Shown here piece by piece: positions 1-11,028 of a DNA stretch of 64,000 nucleotides; the stretch's first letter is position 1; each line of letters opens with the position of its first letter. The stretch is from Sycon ciliatum (Eukaryota > Porifera > Calcarea > Leucosolenida > Sycettidae), in NCBI RefSeq assembly GCF_964019385.1, contig NC_088645.1, forward strand, positions 27,075,363 through 27,139,362, read 5' to 3'. The position numbers and the translations under genes are program-made. The notes beneath the pieces were generated by a model. It was not told the DNA's origin. It ran no database searches and worked only from the letters and a program-made list of their open reading frames with translations.

Positions 1-262
1 AAATGGCAATTGACAACAATAATCTCAGGAGAGGAAAATCAGTTCGAAAACTGTTCATTGTTGACTTCAGCATGGATAAATGGTGTACAGCATGCTTTTA
101 AAATATACTTCTTGCGTCTTATTGCAACCAATAGTGCCGCAACTCGTCTGATACATTGCTTGCGTCATATGCAACTTCGTGCTCATGGAGGAGGCTTTCT
201 GTTGCTCGGGCGCCTGGTACAACTTGCATGCATTAGAATGAAAGAAGGAGGTTTGTACTTAC

Positions 263-583
263 CTACAATGTTGAGTTGATATGTCTGGGTGGAGTTGTGT
301 GTAGCTGTTCTACAATGGTACAGTCCAGTGTATGACGGGTCCAGTATAGGATGTATTGCGAAGTTCATTTGTGTAAAACTAAGTCCTGAGAAGGCACCTG
401 TCTCAGCCAACACTAGACTACCATCAGTCTTCACTAGTCGAATGAATGGTCCTGATCCCCTGAGCACAACACACGTAGGTAAGTAACCGGAAACATCAGC
501 TGAAGGTTGTCCATCACCAAATGTCACTGTGAATGCTGCTGTTGTTTGTCCTGTATCACTAGCACCTAGAATGACAACTTGAC
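263..583 (-). CDS. Ig-like domain exon (receptor paralogue 1)
   Basis: This 321-bp exon encodes one extracellular immunoglobulin-like domain of about 107 residues. On the minus strand it opens after a CAG acceptor (AG at 585-584) and closes before a GTAAGT donor (262-257). Both introns fall in phase 1, the usual state for shuffled Ig modules. The strand B cysteine is in PTCVV and the strand F cysteine in the YTGLYHC motif; the usual core Trp is not evident. It is closely related to the exon at 62202-62525, and the adjacent intron sequence (about 1-262 and 584-660) is also conserved there, so the two are segmental paralogues. The remaining exons of this copy lie outside the window. Ligand unknown. 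Confidence 0.8.
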
Positions 584-1189
584 CTGCATGAGCACACACA
601 ACAGTACAGTGTCACAATACTAGCTCATTACATCACTAACACTGGGACTAGGTACCGGGAAAACAATACTTGATGTGCAGCTATACAATCACTGGGAAAG
701 GAAATGAAAGATACTTAGTCTTTATAAACAAAAAGCTGAGATCTGGTACTTAAACCACACCTGACTGTCGAAACGGCGTATACGCGTATACACCCTCCTA
801 GAAACCATTCTCAGAGAGCGGAAATTTAGGAAAACAGATTGATTTTTCATTCACCATGTGTATGTATCTGCGCATGGCTCATAGCCGATGTACGCCAGGC
901 GATATCGATAATATAGCCATTTAGTATATAAGTTAGTGCCTGGCACATAGGCTATGCCACAGCGACTGTTCTCATCATCATATTTCCACTGTCTGTGATG
1001 CTGCTCTGGACCTTTTACATCATCAACACATCTTTGAGGTTCTTAAGAACCTGAAGAGTATATTCCTTCTTAGTGAGTGAATAGTTTGTGTTACAATTCA
1101 TATGTTTTCTTTTAGGTATAAGGGAGATTCCACCATCCTATCAAGTACATTGCCAGAGGCGCAATAGCCACATTTGCTCCATTTAATCA
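584..1189. other. Intergenic or intronic stretch without a recognised gene
   Basis: About 75 bases next to the Ig exon (to about 660) match the intron beside the exon at 62202-62525. A 14-base palindrome, gtatacgcgtatac, lies near 778-791. I see no supported coding exon in the rest. Confidence 0.5.
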
Positions 1190-1800
1190 CCTTACTGCAA
1201 CGCCGCTGCTATGAGGGAAACGACAAACATTGGCGTTCCTGGAGACAATACCTGGACAAATTTCAGCACGCCATCAACAAAGTCTGTCCTGTGCGCTCTG
1301 CCCTAGGTACTTCTCACCCTCCGCCTCCACTATGATTTGGGCTCGCTCTGACAAACCGGATTAGAAGGAAAGCCCATTTGCACCGAAACTGGCTCAAAGA
1401 CCGTACAAATGAGTCTGCACATCAAGCCTTCCGCGCAGCCCGCCGTGAGTATTCCCTTCTGAATCATCGGTTGAAGGAAACCCACTTTGTTCACCAATTT
1501 GCTGCATGTCGACATGATGTCCGTGCTCAGCTGAGGATCATTTGAAAACCGTCTTCTTGGCCACCAGAAGCCAACTGGCACCCTGCCAGTGGACGTGCCT
1601 GGTCTGACGTAACTTTTAAAGGCCAAGTCTTTGAAATATCGTCTGCCCTTGCTTCAACATACCAAGTCCCGAGTGGACCATGTAGGGAATCTGCAGTAGT
1701 CACATTCCGACCCGTCACAGTGATTGTGCAGGAGCTCCTGGAAAGAGTCAATGTTTGGAAGGCAACAGGCTCAGATGGCGTACCATCTGCTATCAAAAAA
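1190..1800 (+). mobile_element. LINE ORF2 relic (linker to start of RT)
   Basis: Broken plus-strand reading frames give a LINE ORF2 linker (RNWLKDRTNESAHQAFRAAR near 1390-1445) followed by KATGSDGVPSA at about 1758-1790, the conserved start of a CR1/Jockey-type reverse transcriptase domain. Stops and a shift interrupt it, and an A-run at 1795-1806 ends it. This is a dead fragment; no RT catalytic motif remains. Confidence 0.65.
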
Positions 1801-1937
1801 AAAAAAAGACGTACTGAGCTCGTACTTGGGTGGATGCAAATCTGCGAGCTCCTGACCTTTACTTCTTTTTCGGTTTCCCGGGGCACTAGGCCCTTGGAAC
1901 ACCAGTAAAAATAATAGTCATATAAATAATTATTATA

Positions 1938-2474
1938 ATGGCAGGGAAACTCGACCACAATACGGAAATCGCCGTGCTTACTGATGACGAGCTCAAGGAG
2001 CTCATCCAGCAACTGGGACTGGAGTTCCCCAGAAAGGCGAACAGGCCAATGCTGATTGCCCTACTGAAAGGATCCAAGGACTCGGCTCCCGTAAGTCATG
2101 CTAACCCTGATGTAGCTAGCCTTTGCGCCGCACTCTCCGAACTTACCAGGGTAGTAAGGGAATTGAAATCAGAGCTAAAGACGATGAAAGGTGTGAATGT
2201 ACAGCTGAGAGATTCCGACAGGAAAATTCAGGCGTTGAAGGACAACGTGCAAAAGCTCCCACGTGAACTGGATGCTGAACAAGATCACCAATCCCGTTTG
2301 ACCCCCGTCCACGCTGACCCTGGGGATACAACCCATCTCAGAACTACTACAAGTAGTACTCTTCCCATGCACTTTAGTATGAGTACCGACGCTACCCCAG
2401 ACCTGTCACACACATCACCACGTGCACCGGTATGTATGTATGTATGTATGTATGTATGTATGTACGCAGATTGA
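1938..2474 (+). mobile_element. LINE-like ORF1, truncated
   Basis: A 178-codon frame starts at ATG 1938 after about 130 bases of possible 5' leader. Residues about 10-45 (LTDDELKELIQQLGLEFPRK) look like a SAP-type helix-turn-helix, and residues about 60-115 are a predicted coiled coil (ALSELTRVVRELKSELKTMK). This fits the nucleic-acid-binding ORF1 of some non-LTR retrotransposons, but no ORF2 follows. The frame ends inside a (TATG)n microsatellite, which adds a CMYVCMYV tail that is probably not real. The family assignment is inference; a small host nuclear protein is the alternative. Confidence 0.45.
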
Positions 2475-2497
2475 GTATGTATGTATGTATGTAAAAC
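2430..2497. repeat. (TATG)n microsatellite
   Basis: Tetranucleotide TATG/ATGT repeats run from about 2430 to 2463 and again from 2474 to 2493. They lie between the LINE ORF1 fragment and the ribozyme-bearing repeat. Confidence 0.9.
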
Positions 2498-2516
2498 AAT
2501 AGGAGGACAGAGGAAG

Positions 2517-2561
2517 TGTTTTTACTCAGAGTTTCACGCACTAAGCGATCATCAGAAAACA
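2517..2561 (-). ncRNA. Hammerhead ribozyme fold, family 2 copy a
   Basis: Read on the minus strand this folds as a type I hammerhead. Stem I is TGTTTT (5') with AAAACA (3'), 6 bp. The core is CTGATGA. Stem II is CGC-TTAGT-GCG, flanked by a U-U pair. The GAA box is followed by stem III ACT-CTG-AGT. The scissile base is A, with cleavage predicted just before AAAACA. The copy at 35825-35867 has the same layout with different but still complementary stem I and stem II sequences. The U-U at the base of stem II is unusual and may weaken activity. No PLE coding sequence is attached here, so this is a solo remnant. Confidence 0.7.
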
Positions 2562-3051
2562 GTTTGAACCAGCTCTACCACTCGGTATTGAGCACTCTCT
2601 TGGAGAGCCTGGAACCTCTCTGTTTTATATGTATGTATGTATATTTTTATTTGAATTCGCAAGTACACACGGGCTACAAGCCCAATTACATGGAAGCGAA
2701 TGCCATAATGAGGCCAATTTAGAAAAAAAGGTGGAGGAAGGAGAAGGACGGTAGCAAAGCAACAGGGAGGACAAATCAGGACCAAAATCAACAATTGCAC
2801 AAATGTGAGAGCACCTGAGACCGAGGGTACCTGTGGAGCGATAAAATGCCAAGCAAACAGAAGAAAGGAAATCACAAGCCAATACACGCTAAACTGCACT
2901 TGAGTTAGAATGAAGGGGAAAACCGGAGCTCAACAAAATTATAACGTACAAAGTCATAATAAGAAGTCAACTGGATGAGAAGTAGCACAAGCAAACATTT
3001 CCTGACAACGAGAGGGGCTGTAACTACAGCCACAGCGGTAGCTGCTGTAGC

Positions 3052-3262
<211 letters not shown>

Positions 3263-3389
3263 ACAGCAGCAGCAGCGCCGTGCAGACTACTCCAAGTGGA
3301 GTATGAGACTGTGAACACAGAAGACGGGAGAATTCATGGAGTTTGCAGATCTAGCCCGCCAGCGTGAAGGGCAGTGCAGCTACGGAGAA

Positions 3390-5320
3390 TTAACTGGGAC
3401 GATTGAGTAGGCGAACTTCGCTGGGGAGGGTGTTCCAGAGGATGGCACCACAGTGCGATGGACGGGATGTCCCTGCTGCTGACCGGGCTAGCGGCAGGCG
3501 CAAACCCTGTCCTTGCTGGAGGCGGGTGGTGTTTCCATGAGCACTTCGAAACTTGTCCTGGAGGGCTGGGCTGGCTCGATTGTGCTGGCAACGCCACACA
3601 AACCTCAGCATATTCTGCTTGTGCAGCTCCTGAATGCCGTAGAGCTGCAAGCTGGTCAGGAGGGGTTGAGCATGAGAGCGGGGTGGCTGGCCAAACACTG
3701 CCCTGGCAGCTCGGTTCTGGAGAACTTGCAAGGGAGAGAATTGCTCCTGTCGCAGGCAGGCGAAAAATGCTGTCGACCCGTACAGCAGATCACGCATGAT
3801 GATGGACTTCATGAACTGTGTACGAGCCTTCAGACTTAATGCTCGCCTAGATCGCCAGAGCGCCCCGATCTTCTGAGATACTTTCTTGGCGATGCTGTCC
3901 ACGTGTTTCTGCCAGTTGAGGGAGCTGTACAGCAGAACTCCGAGGTACTTCGCAGTGCTTGCTGCTGGCAAACTAGTCCCATTGCAATTTACAGGAATGG
4001 CTTCACTGTGCATGCTCAGGACTTGGCTCTTCGTGGAGTTCAGGATGAGGTTGCGATCCTCTAGCCAGTCAGCCACTGCAGATACTGCCCGGGTAAGCAC
4101 CGCGGAGCATTCAGTCGGCAGACGGTGGCTGAAGTACAAGCCAATATCATCCGCAAACTGTACTGTGGGCACGTCACCAGCAACCTCTGGTATGCTGCGC
4201 GTGTATACACTGAACAAGATTGGTCCTAAAACGGATCCCTGTGGAACACCGCATGTGCATGCATTACAGGGTCCGTCCTGGGTTCCAATGCGCACTTGCT
4301 GGGTTCGATGGCTGAGATAGCTGGCAAACCAACTAAATGCCGTTCCAGAAACGCCAATGTCGAACAAGTCCTGCAGCAGCGTAGGGTGACTGACTTTGTC
4401 AAACGCCTTTGACATGTCAAGTAGGCAGATGCAGCAAGGCAATGCAGAGTCTTTTGCAGTGAGAACACCATCCGTTAGTAGCACAAGTGCATCTTCAGTG
4501 GAGTTATCCTTCCTGAAGGCAAATTGGGTCGGTGGTAGAACATTGTGTTCATCGAGGAATGCCACAAGCTGCCGCTGCACGAGCTTCTCTAGCAGCTTTG
4601 AGGCAATCGGCAGCAGGGATACTGGACGATAGTTCCCGGGGGATGTTGGGTCTCCAGACTTGTACAGAGGCCGGACCAGGGCCTTCTTGAAGGCAGAAGA
4701 TACAATGCCCGTTTCAAGAGACTCATTGAAGATCCGTGTGAGGGATGGCGTGAGGATATCACTGCAGGATTTGAGAAGCAGCCCAGGTATTCCATCACTG
4801 CCAGTTGCCTTCACCGGAATTATCGCTTGCAGAAGCTTATTCACAGCAGCATAAGATGCTGTTCCCAGACAGCTGAGTGAGTGTTCAGCTGGGGGTCCAT
4901 TTGGTAACGGCAAGTGGGCTGGCCGATCAGGGTCAGTTACAATGCTGCTAAATGCCACGCTGACCTTGTTCACATCACATGCGGGGTCTTGCTTGCTTCC
5001 TCCTCTGCCAGTGATGGAGTTTACAGGGACCACATCTTCCTTGGATTGCGATTGTTGACAACACATTCATCACTGAAGTACTGGTTTTTCCTCCGTCAGA
5101 CAAGTTTTGCTGGCGCCGTTCGAGCACGTTTGTACTGGTGGAATAATGCTATGTTAGCCCGGTCTCGCAGCAATCTTCGGTGCAGCCTGTTCTTTGCCAT
5201 CGTTAGCTGGTAAGTGTCTCTGTTAAGCAATGGCCTTCGTCTGGAATGCTTCTTAACTGGGGTCATCGGGGCATGATGGTCCAGTACACGCATTATGCTA
5301 GTGTGCCAAGTGGACCACAT
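3390..5320 (-). pseudogene. LINE-A ORF2: linker, reverse transcriptase and C-terminus
   Basis: This is the RT half of LINE-A ORF2. The long uninterrupted stretch (3390-5066) shows KATGSDGIPGLLLKS, then YRPVSLLPIASKLLEKL, the motif A aspartate in LLDMSKAFDKVSH, motif B GVPQGSVLGPILFSVY and the catalytic FADD in VQFADDIGLYF. A thumb region and the C-terminal WNTLPSEVRLL motif follow. The part at 5096-5320 carries the linker after the endonuclease and is separated by a stop. The last codons read through in another frame (3334-3597). The enzyme would make cDNA by target-primed reverse transcription, but this copy is broken. Confidence 0.85.
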
Positions 5321-5372
5321 ATCGTCGACGCTCGCATGTGGAGGAAAAATGTGACGGTCTGCTGCAAGCAGG

Positions 5373-6257
5373 TCAGCGCGTAGAGCTGCTATCCACTCTG
5401 TGCAGCTGCCTAGTGAGGAGCGAACTCGCTGGCTGGCCTACTTCAGTAGCACAGCTGAGTGAAGCACTCACAGCAAAGTGATCGCTGATGTCACATGGTA
5501 CGATGTTCCAGGATGTTAAGCTGGCATGGTTGACCAAGACTAGATATAGTATGGTTCCACGCACACATTGGGGCAGAACACGAGTTGGTGCTGTCACGAC
5601 GTTCTGCAGTCCATAGCTTCCACACGTGTCATGCATGTGGCGCAATTGTGGACCAGGAGAAACTGGGTCAGCATTTACATTGAAGTCGCCCATCATAGTG
5701 AAAGATCCGGTGTTGTTGGTGGCTGCCTGTAAGACAGTCTCTAGTCTGGGCCAGAACGCAACTGTTTCACTTGGCGGCCGGTACACACACCCTAAGAGAT
5801 GAGGCGCCCGGGCACCTTTAAGCTCAATCAAGGTGCACTCTACATCATCCGCCGTCAAATCCGGGCGAGGCTTCACGGGGAGGGTCGACCTGAAGTAGAT
5901 ACATGTTCCACCTCCTCTTCCACCGGCACGGTCCTGACGGGCAATACTGAAGTTTGGGATCCGGATTTCTCCATCAGACACTGTGCCATCAAGCCATGTT
6001 TCAGCAACACCGACTATGTCCCAGCACTGGTCCGCGATCAGCTGCTCCAGGGCGTCGACTTTGTGCCGAAGGCTACAAATGTTGATAAAGCCAAAGCGTA
6101 CCCAGGAATTTGCTGGGGCGCCTTGATGGGACCGTGGTGTAAATGGTATGGCATTAGGGTTGAGATGTCTACTGAAAAGACCCGGAATAGATGGGGCGGC
6201 ATTAGGATTAGGTTCGAGTCCTGTTGGAGAATTAGGGTCACGCAGTGCTGCCATCAT
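5373..6257 (-). CDS. LINE-A ORF2 N-terminus: AP-like endonuclease
   Basis: A 294-codon frame carries an exonuclease-endonuclease-phosphatase domain that would nick target DNA. Visible motifs, in order: FINICSLRHK (metal-binding Asn), AETWLDG (Glu), GGGTCIYFR, GCVYRPP, MMGDFNVN (Asp/Asn) and DISDHFAVSA (catalytic Asp-His). The start codon (6257-6255) overlaps the ORF1 stop in the sequence ATGA, suggesting translation by termination-reinitiation. The frame ends early near 5373, cutting it off from the RT. Confidence 0.85.
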   Translation of the reverse strand: MMAALRDPNSPTGLEPNPNAAPSIPGLFSRHLNPNAIPFTPRSHQGAPANSWVRFGFINICSLRHKVDALEQLIADQCWDIVGVAETWLDGTVSDGEIRIPNFSIARQDRAGGRGGGTCIYFRSTLPVKPRPDLTADDVECTLIELKGARAPHLLGCVYRPPSETVAFWPRLETVLQAATNNTGSFTMMGDFNVNADPVSPGPQLRHMHDTCGSYGLQNVVTAPTRVLPQCVRGTILYLVLVNHASLTSWNIVPCDISDHFAVSASLSCATEVGQPASSLLTRQLHRVDSSSTR

Positions 6258-7150
6258 TCTTTATCACTGGTCGGACCTGTGGTGGAATGTTTACCATTGC
6301 TGCTGCCAAGATTGTCTTGTGATGCTGCATTCTGATGTTGGTCACGGTCTTTAAACTGCCATGGTCTGGCGTACAGAGGTCTTGGCCAGAAGTTTGGGGA
6401 TACAACAAGCAAGAGGGCACTTGATTCAACCATTAGTCGTGCTGACACCTTTCCATTTTCTGCTCTGTGCATGCTGCAGTCATGCACAGTGGTCTCTGCT
6501 CCAGCCTTGGCTGACCTTTGTTTCACGAAAGCTGCTAGACTCTCCTCAGTGCAGGACTCGCTCAGATTCCCAACGTACAACATGGCTTTCTTTGGCCTGG
6601 GTGGCTCCGCTGACACCAACTGCCAACTGTCATCTGCAATAACATCCAGGATGGCTTTACTTCTTCCATCATTGCGCTTGGCCTGCTGGAGCTTGGAGCC
6701 TTTACCTGCTGCAGGGTGTGTAGCTTCCTGATCACTGCTTTCAGTGTCGTCAGTGTCACTGACGCTGTCACAGACGCTACGGTGTGCAGTTGTAGTACTC
6801 ATACAGTTACTGGGGTCAGTGGTGCCCGTAGCTGCACGGCCAGCTTTCCTGGCTGAGCGTCTACGGGATGTCCTGCTTGTACGCTGGCACTGGGCCTGGG
6901 GAGAGACACTCGCCGAAACAATGGGGGCTTCTTTCAGTGAAACAACATCCTCACTGAGTGCATTCACTTGCTTCGTCAACAGGTCGATCTTGTTCAGCAG
7001 GCGTGTCTCCCGGTCGGCCGACTGTGACACGAGGGAGAACAGTGTTGTGACTAGTTCTACGACAGAAGTCTCAATTCCTGGGAGGGAACTCAACAGTTTG
7101 ATCTCCGACTCGGTCATCCCGCGAATGGGGGTTTTTCCAGATCGGAACAT
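6254..7150 (-). CDS. LINE-A ORF1: coiled coil plus RRM-like domain
   Basis: A 298-codon ORF with a good ATG at 7150. Residues about 25-80 form a coiled coil (heptads through LLNKIDLLTKQVNALSEDV). A basic Ser/Thr/Arg-rich stretch and an acidic Ser/Asp stretch follow. Residues about 195-275 are an RRM-like fold (AMLYVGNLSESCTEESL) ending in NFWPRPLYARPWQF. The same C-terminal signature recurs in LINE-B and LINE-C. By analogy it binds element RNA and forms particles. It overlaps ORF2 by 4 bases. Confidence 0.8.
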   Translation of the reverse strand: MFRSGKTPIRGMTESEIKLLSSLPGIETSVVELVTTLFSLVSQSADRETRLLNKIDLLTKQVNALSEDVVSLKEAPIVSASVSPQAQCQRTSRTSRRRSARKAGRAATGTTDPSNCMSTTTAHRSVCDSVSDTDDTESSDQEATHPAAGKGSKLQQAKRNDGRSKAILDVIADDSWQLVSAEPPRPKKAMLYVGNLSESCTEESLAAFVKQRSAKAGAETTVHDCSMHRAENGKVSARLMVESSALLLVVSPNFWPRPLYARPWQFKDRDQHQNAASQDNLGSSNGKHSTTGPTSDKE

Positions 7151-7204
7151 CTCGGCCCACTAAATGCTACTGCTAGGCTGCTACCTTATGAACTATCTAT
7201 TACT

Positions 7205-7785
7205 AATTAACTATCCAGTACCTACCCTTCTCCAGACCGGCCTACTGCCGGCTGGCTACTGCAAAACCTGCGAAAACTGCGGAGCTCAAAAAAGCTAACT
7301 GCATTCGCACAGTAGAACGATTCGGTCAAACACAAGGCCCAGCTGCACAGCACATTGTAAAAAATTCGTACGCAGACTCCGCAAGGCAGCCACCAAGGCC
7401 GCATGCACCTGGCCACGACAAACGTCCGCAAAAGCCGAACCACCGTAGGGAGGAGACATCGCGGTACACAGCACCGAAAACACCCAAGAGTGCACCTGGA
7501 CTCGTAGGACGACCCCGCGTGACGGTGTACTACGTTGGAAATGTTGACCCGGACTGCGATGCGGATTCAATAGCTGAACACTGCAAGGCACAAGATGTAT
7601 CTGTAGTACAAAGCGTAGCGTACACCTCCGTGCACTTTACAATAGCCTCTGCTCGTATTACAGTCTTGATCACGGACGCCAAGAAGGTCGCGGAAGAATC
7701 GTTCTGGCCTGACGAAGTTGGCCGTACTGTAAGAGAGTGGCGATTTGGTACAGAGGCCTGGGCCACCAAACCCGTTAAAGCATAA
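7205..7785 (+). pseudogene. LINE-B ORF1 remnant (RRM-like)
   Basis: An open frame without an ATG runs from about 7205. A basic, Pro-rich linker (RPHAPGHDKRPQKPNHRREE) leads into an RRM-like segment, VTVYYVGNVDPDCDADSI, ending near VREWRFGTEAW. The N-terminal coiled coil is missing, so the copy is 5'-truncated. The stop TAA (7783-7785) overlaps the ORF2 ATG by one base (TAATG). Confidence 0.65.
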
Positions 7786-10700
7786 TGGCCCAAACCACCG
7801 ACCCTTCCCCCTTGAACCCGCATTGTCAACACACCAATCGGATCAGCCTGCAGCTTTATCCACACGCCGCTCCGTTTCACCCACACACCCACTACCTCAC
7901 CCAGCACAGTAGTACACTTAACAGTGGCCACATCAATATACGCAGTCTACGCCACAAACTGGGTGAAGTTGAAAGTATAATGATAGAACAGCAGCTGCAT
8001 ATACTAGCCGTATCCGAGACCTGGCTAGATAACAGTGTCTCTGACCTGGAAGTGCATATCCGTGGAACCATCCTTTACCGTAGAGATGGACCATGCATGA
8101 CAAGCTGCTCGTGTCTCACGGCATGCGGCCCCTGCAAGAAAGGTGGCGGTGTGTGCCTTTATGTGAAAGAAACCCTCAGAGTTTCCCTGGACGAACGTTA
8201 ATCACATGAAGCCCTAGAGCTTTTTTGCATACGATGTACGCCACAAAGAGGATCCGAGATATTGATCGGCTGCATCTATCGCCCGCCAGGTCAGTCCATT
8301 GACCACTGGGACAGTCTTGCTGCAGCTGTAGACTGCGCCGATTGCGAAGAGCTGTACTTGTTGGGAGACCTCAATGTGAACTTCCTGGACAAGCAATTAA
8401 GTACGTATAAGCCCGATACCACACCATCCTCCTGCCCCTTAATCTCTCCAACTTAGTAAACGCCCGTACACGCATTACACGGCAAACCCAAACCTCTATT
8501 GACTGTATCCTCACGCATTCGTATGACGCCACAACCGCTTCAGTTTTTGACTGTGAATTCTCTGACCATCGCATCATCACGACCTCCATGCCTATCACTT
8601 CCCTGCGGCCTGACACTCCAGACCACAAGCCAAGGCAACCCAGTCGAGACTATAGTTGGTTTTGTATGCAGGAATTCCACAAGTTGCTGAAATCGGTGTC
8701 CCTACACTGTTTTTCATCCACGAACCCCCACCAAATGGCCGCTGAGTGGGTGAAAAAGTTCAACTGTGCACTGGATGAACTCGCGCCAATAGTCTCACGA
8801 AGAGCGGGGAGGCCTACCTCTAAAGTAAGATGCCATTTCATGACTGAGGAGCTACTGCACATTATACGACAACGCAAAAGTGCCTTCCGCCGATTAAAAG
8901 CCTCAGCTTTCCAAGGTCCAGTTACTGCACTCCAATTCAGACAACTGTGCACCCGATCCAACAACCTGTATCGCCAGCTCCGCAACAAATATTTTTCGGA
9001 TCTCTGCCAAGACTATGAACAATCTCCTCGGAAGTTCTGGTCAGCGATCAATGGCGTAACAAAACGTAAACCAGCTAAACCCAAAACCTCAGTCGAAGCA
9101 GAGACGCTGAATACATATTTCCATTCAATCATTCACGACCCCGAGGCCTCCTACAACATACCGCTCGGGCCGGTCTCCTCCACCGATTTGGAGTCGTTCG
9201 CATCTGTCACCATTGCGGAAGTAGAACTTTTTCTACTAGACCTGAAGCCCCGCAAAGCCCCGGGTCCAGACAATATACTGCCCTGTCTTGTGAAGTCTGC
9301 CGCTTACATTCTTGCCCCATCACTAGCAATCCTGTTTAATGCCTCCTTTTCTTCTGGTATACTCCCGTCCACGTTCAAAGAAGCGAACATTTGCCCAGTG
9401 TTAAAGTCCCAACGCAGTGACAGATCAGACCCGTCCCAGTACAGACCCATATCCCTTAGTAGTGTCATTGCCAAAGCCCTGGAGAAAGTCGTTCTTAGAC
9501 AGCTCCATCAGCTATTTGACTACAAGTGCCCATACCATCAAGACTAGTATGGCTTCCGACGCCATCGTTCTACTGCCCAACTCGTCACCAAGGCTGTAAG
9601 CCAGTGGACGGCGCGCCGGGATACTGGACACACTACCATGATTGTGTTTTTAGACCTAAGTAAGGCATGCGATCGGGTGAACCACCAGTGCCTCCTCATT
9701 TCACTGCAAGCCAAGGGTATTGGAGGGACCGCACTAGCATGGTTCGCCTCATACCTGTGTGATCGTCGGAAGAAAGTCACCCTGCCACATGCTACATCCA
9801 AAGTCCTCCCCGTTTCGCGTGGAGTCCCGCAAGGTACTGTTCTGGGTCCTGTACTCTTTAATGTCTATATAAGCCACCTCCCTACCATAGCATATTCCTT
9901 CGCCTGTTCCCTTCCCATGTTCGCAGATGATATGACCCTCTACCGAAGTGCCCCCTCACTCGAACTGTGTATTGCCTCCGTCATTCCCTGCCTGAATGTA
10001 CTATGTGACGAGCTACAAAAGCTCCACATGATGATTAATGTTAAAAAGTCAGGTGTTATGATCATTTCCCCCGGCCGAAACCCCACGACGCACCCAAGTG
10101 TCATTAGCCTTCAAGGTGAGCCACTTAATGTTGTGACCGAAACTCGTCTCCTTGGTATCCAATTTGACAACTGCCTGTCATGGACCAAGCATATCGATGT
10201 AATTGTTAGAAAAGTACCCCAGAAGGTGGGTGTCTTACGACGCACCTTCCGGCAACTGAGCAAACTTGCATGCCGCCAGTACATCCTGTCTGTCGTTCTT
10301 CCTGACGTTCTGTACTGCATCTGTTCCTTCGTCACACTCATTACTGCGAAGGATCACAATCGTCTAGTAAGCGTGTACAATAGAGCTATCCGAGCGGGTT
10401 GTGGGGCTTCGAGCCGGGACAGTATTTCTGATCTTCTGAAAAACCTTGATGTTAAGCCCCTGGACTACTATTTTCTGGTGTAAACTGGGAAATTCATTTT
10501 CATTAATAATATTCTTCGCCCTTTGCCTGTATTTGCATCGTTATTCCCAGCCCCTCAATCTACCCGGAGCACGCGCAGTCGCGACACACATGGTATCCCT
10601 TATTTAAAATGCAGAACAACACTCGGTCAAAAATCCTTTGTGCTTCGTCCTGCTCTAATTTTTAATGCTCTACCTAATGACTTGAAATCCTCTTTGTTTA

Positions 10701-10798
10701 CCTCTCAGTTCGATCGTGGTTTTAAGCGCTTAATGGATGATCCAGGTTGGTTTGAACGATATCGTGCAATTTTGTTTGACAACGTTGGCAACGTTTAG
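7785..10798 (+). pseudogene. LINE-B ORF2: endonuclease and reverse transcriptase
   Basis: Pieces in order: endonuclease (HINIRSLRHKLGEVE, VSETWLDNSVSD, then past a TAA, IGCIYRPPGQS and LLGDLNVNFLD; the FSDHRI box near 8560); linker; RT from RKAPGPDNILPCLVKS (about 9250) with YRPISLSSVIAKALEKV; a TAG stop at 9545-9547 just before YGFRRHRSTAQL; VFLDLSKACDRVNHQ, GVPQGTVLGPVLFNVY and FADDMTLY (about 9920); C-terminal part 10523-10798 with FNALPNDLKSS. The in-frame stops make it a pseudogene. Confidence 0.85.
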
Positions 10799-11028
10799 TC
10801 TCTCACCAGCTACAGTGTACATGTATATATTGCCCAGGTTCATTCAGCATACGTTTTTCTTCTTTTCCCTTTATGGTCACCACTCATCCCCCTTTTTATT
10901 TCCTAAACATTTACACTGATTGTTTTTTTAATTTTTTTATTGTTATTATTTTTGGTCCCATCGGCCTCTTCATATTTGTGCAGCTGCACTGTTGAGCTTC
11001 CGATGCAAAACAAATAATAATAATAATA

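Larger units (their letters stand above)
7205..11028 (+). mobile_element. LINE-B, CR1/Jockey-like, degraded
   Basis: A second two-ORF LINE, plus strand. An ORF1 remnant (7205-7785) overlaps the ORF2 start, followed by endonuclease, RT, a C-terminal region and a 3' UTR ending in an (AAT)n tail at about 11010-11028. ORF2 is interrupted by an in-frame TAA at 8199, a shift near 8430, a TAG at 9545 and a break near 10480. It is related to LINE-A by the ORF1 RRM-like segment and the ORF2 motifs but clearly diverged from it. Confidence 0.85.

Noticed and set aside
1527-2012. Minus-strand 161-codon frame as an Ig-like exon
   Set aside because: It is the antisense of the LINE ORF2 relic and LINE leader; no splice borders or Ig cysteines in the right places.
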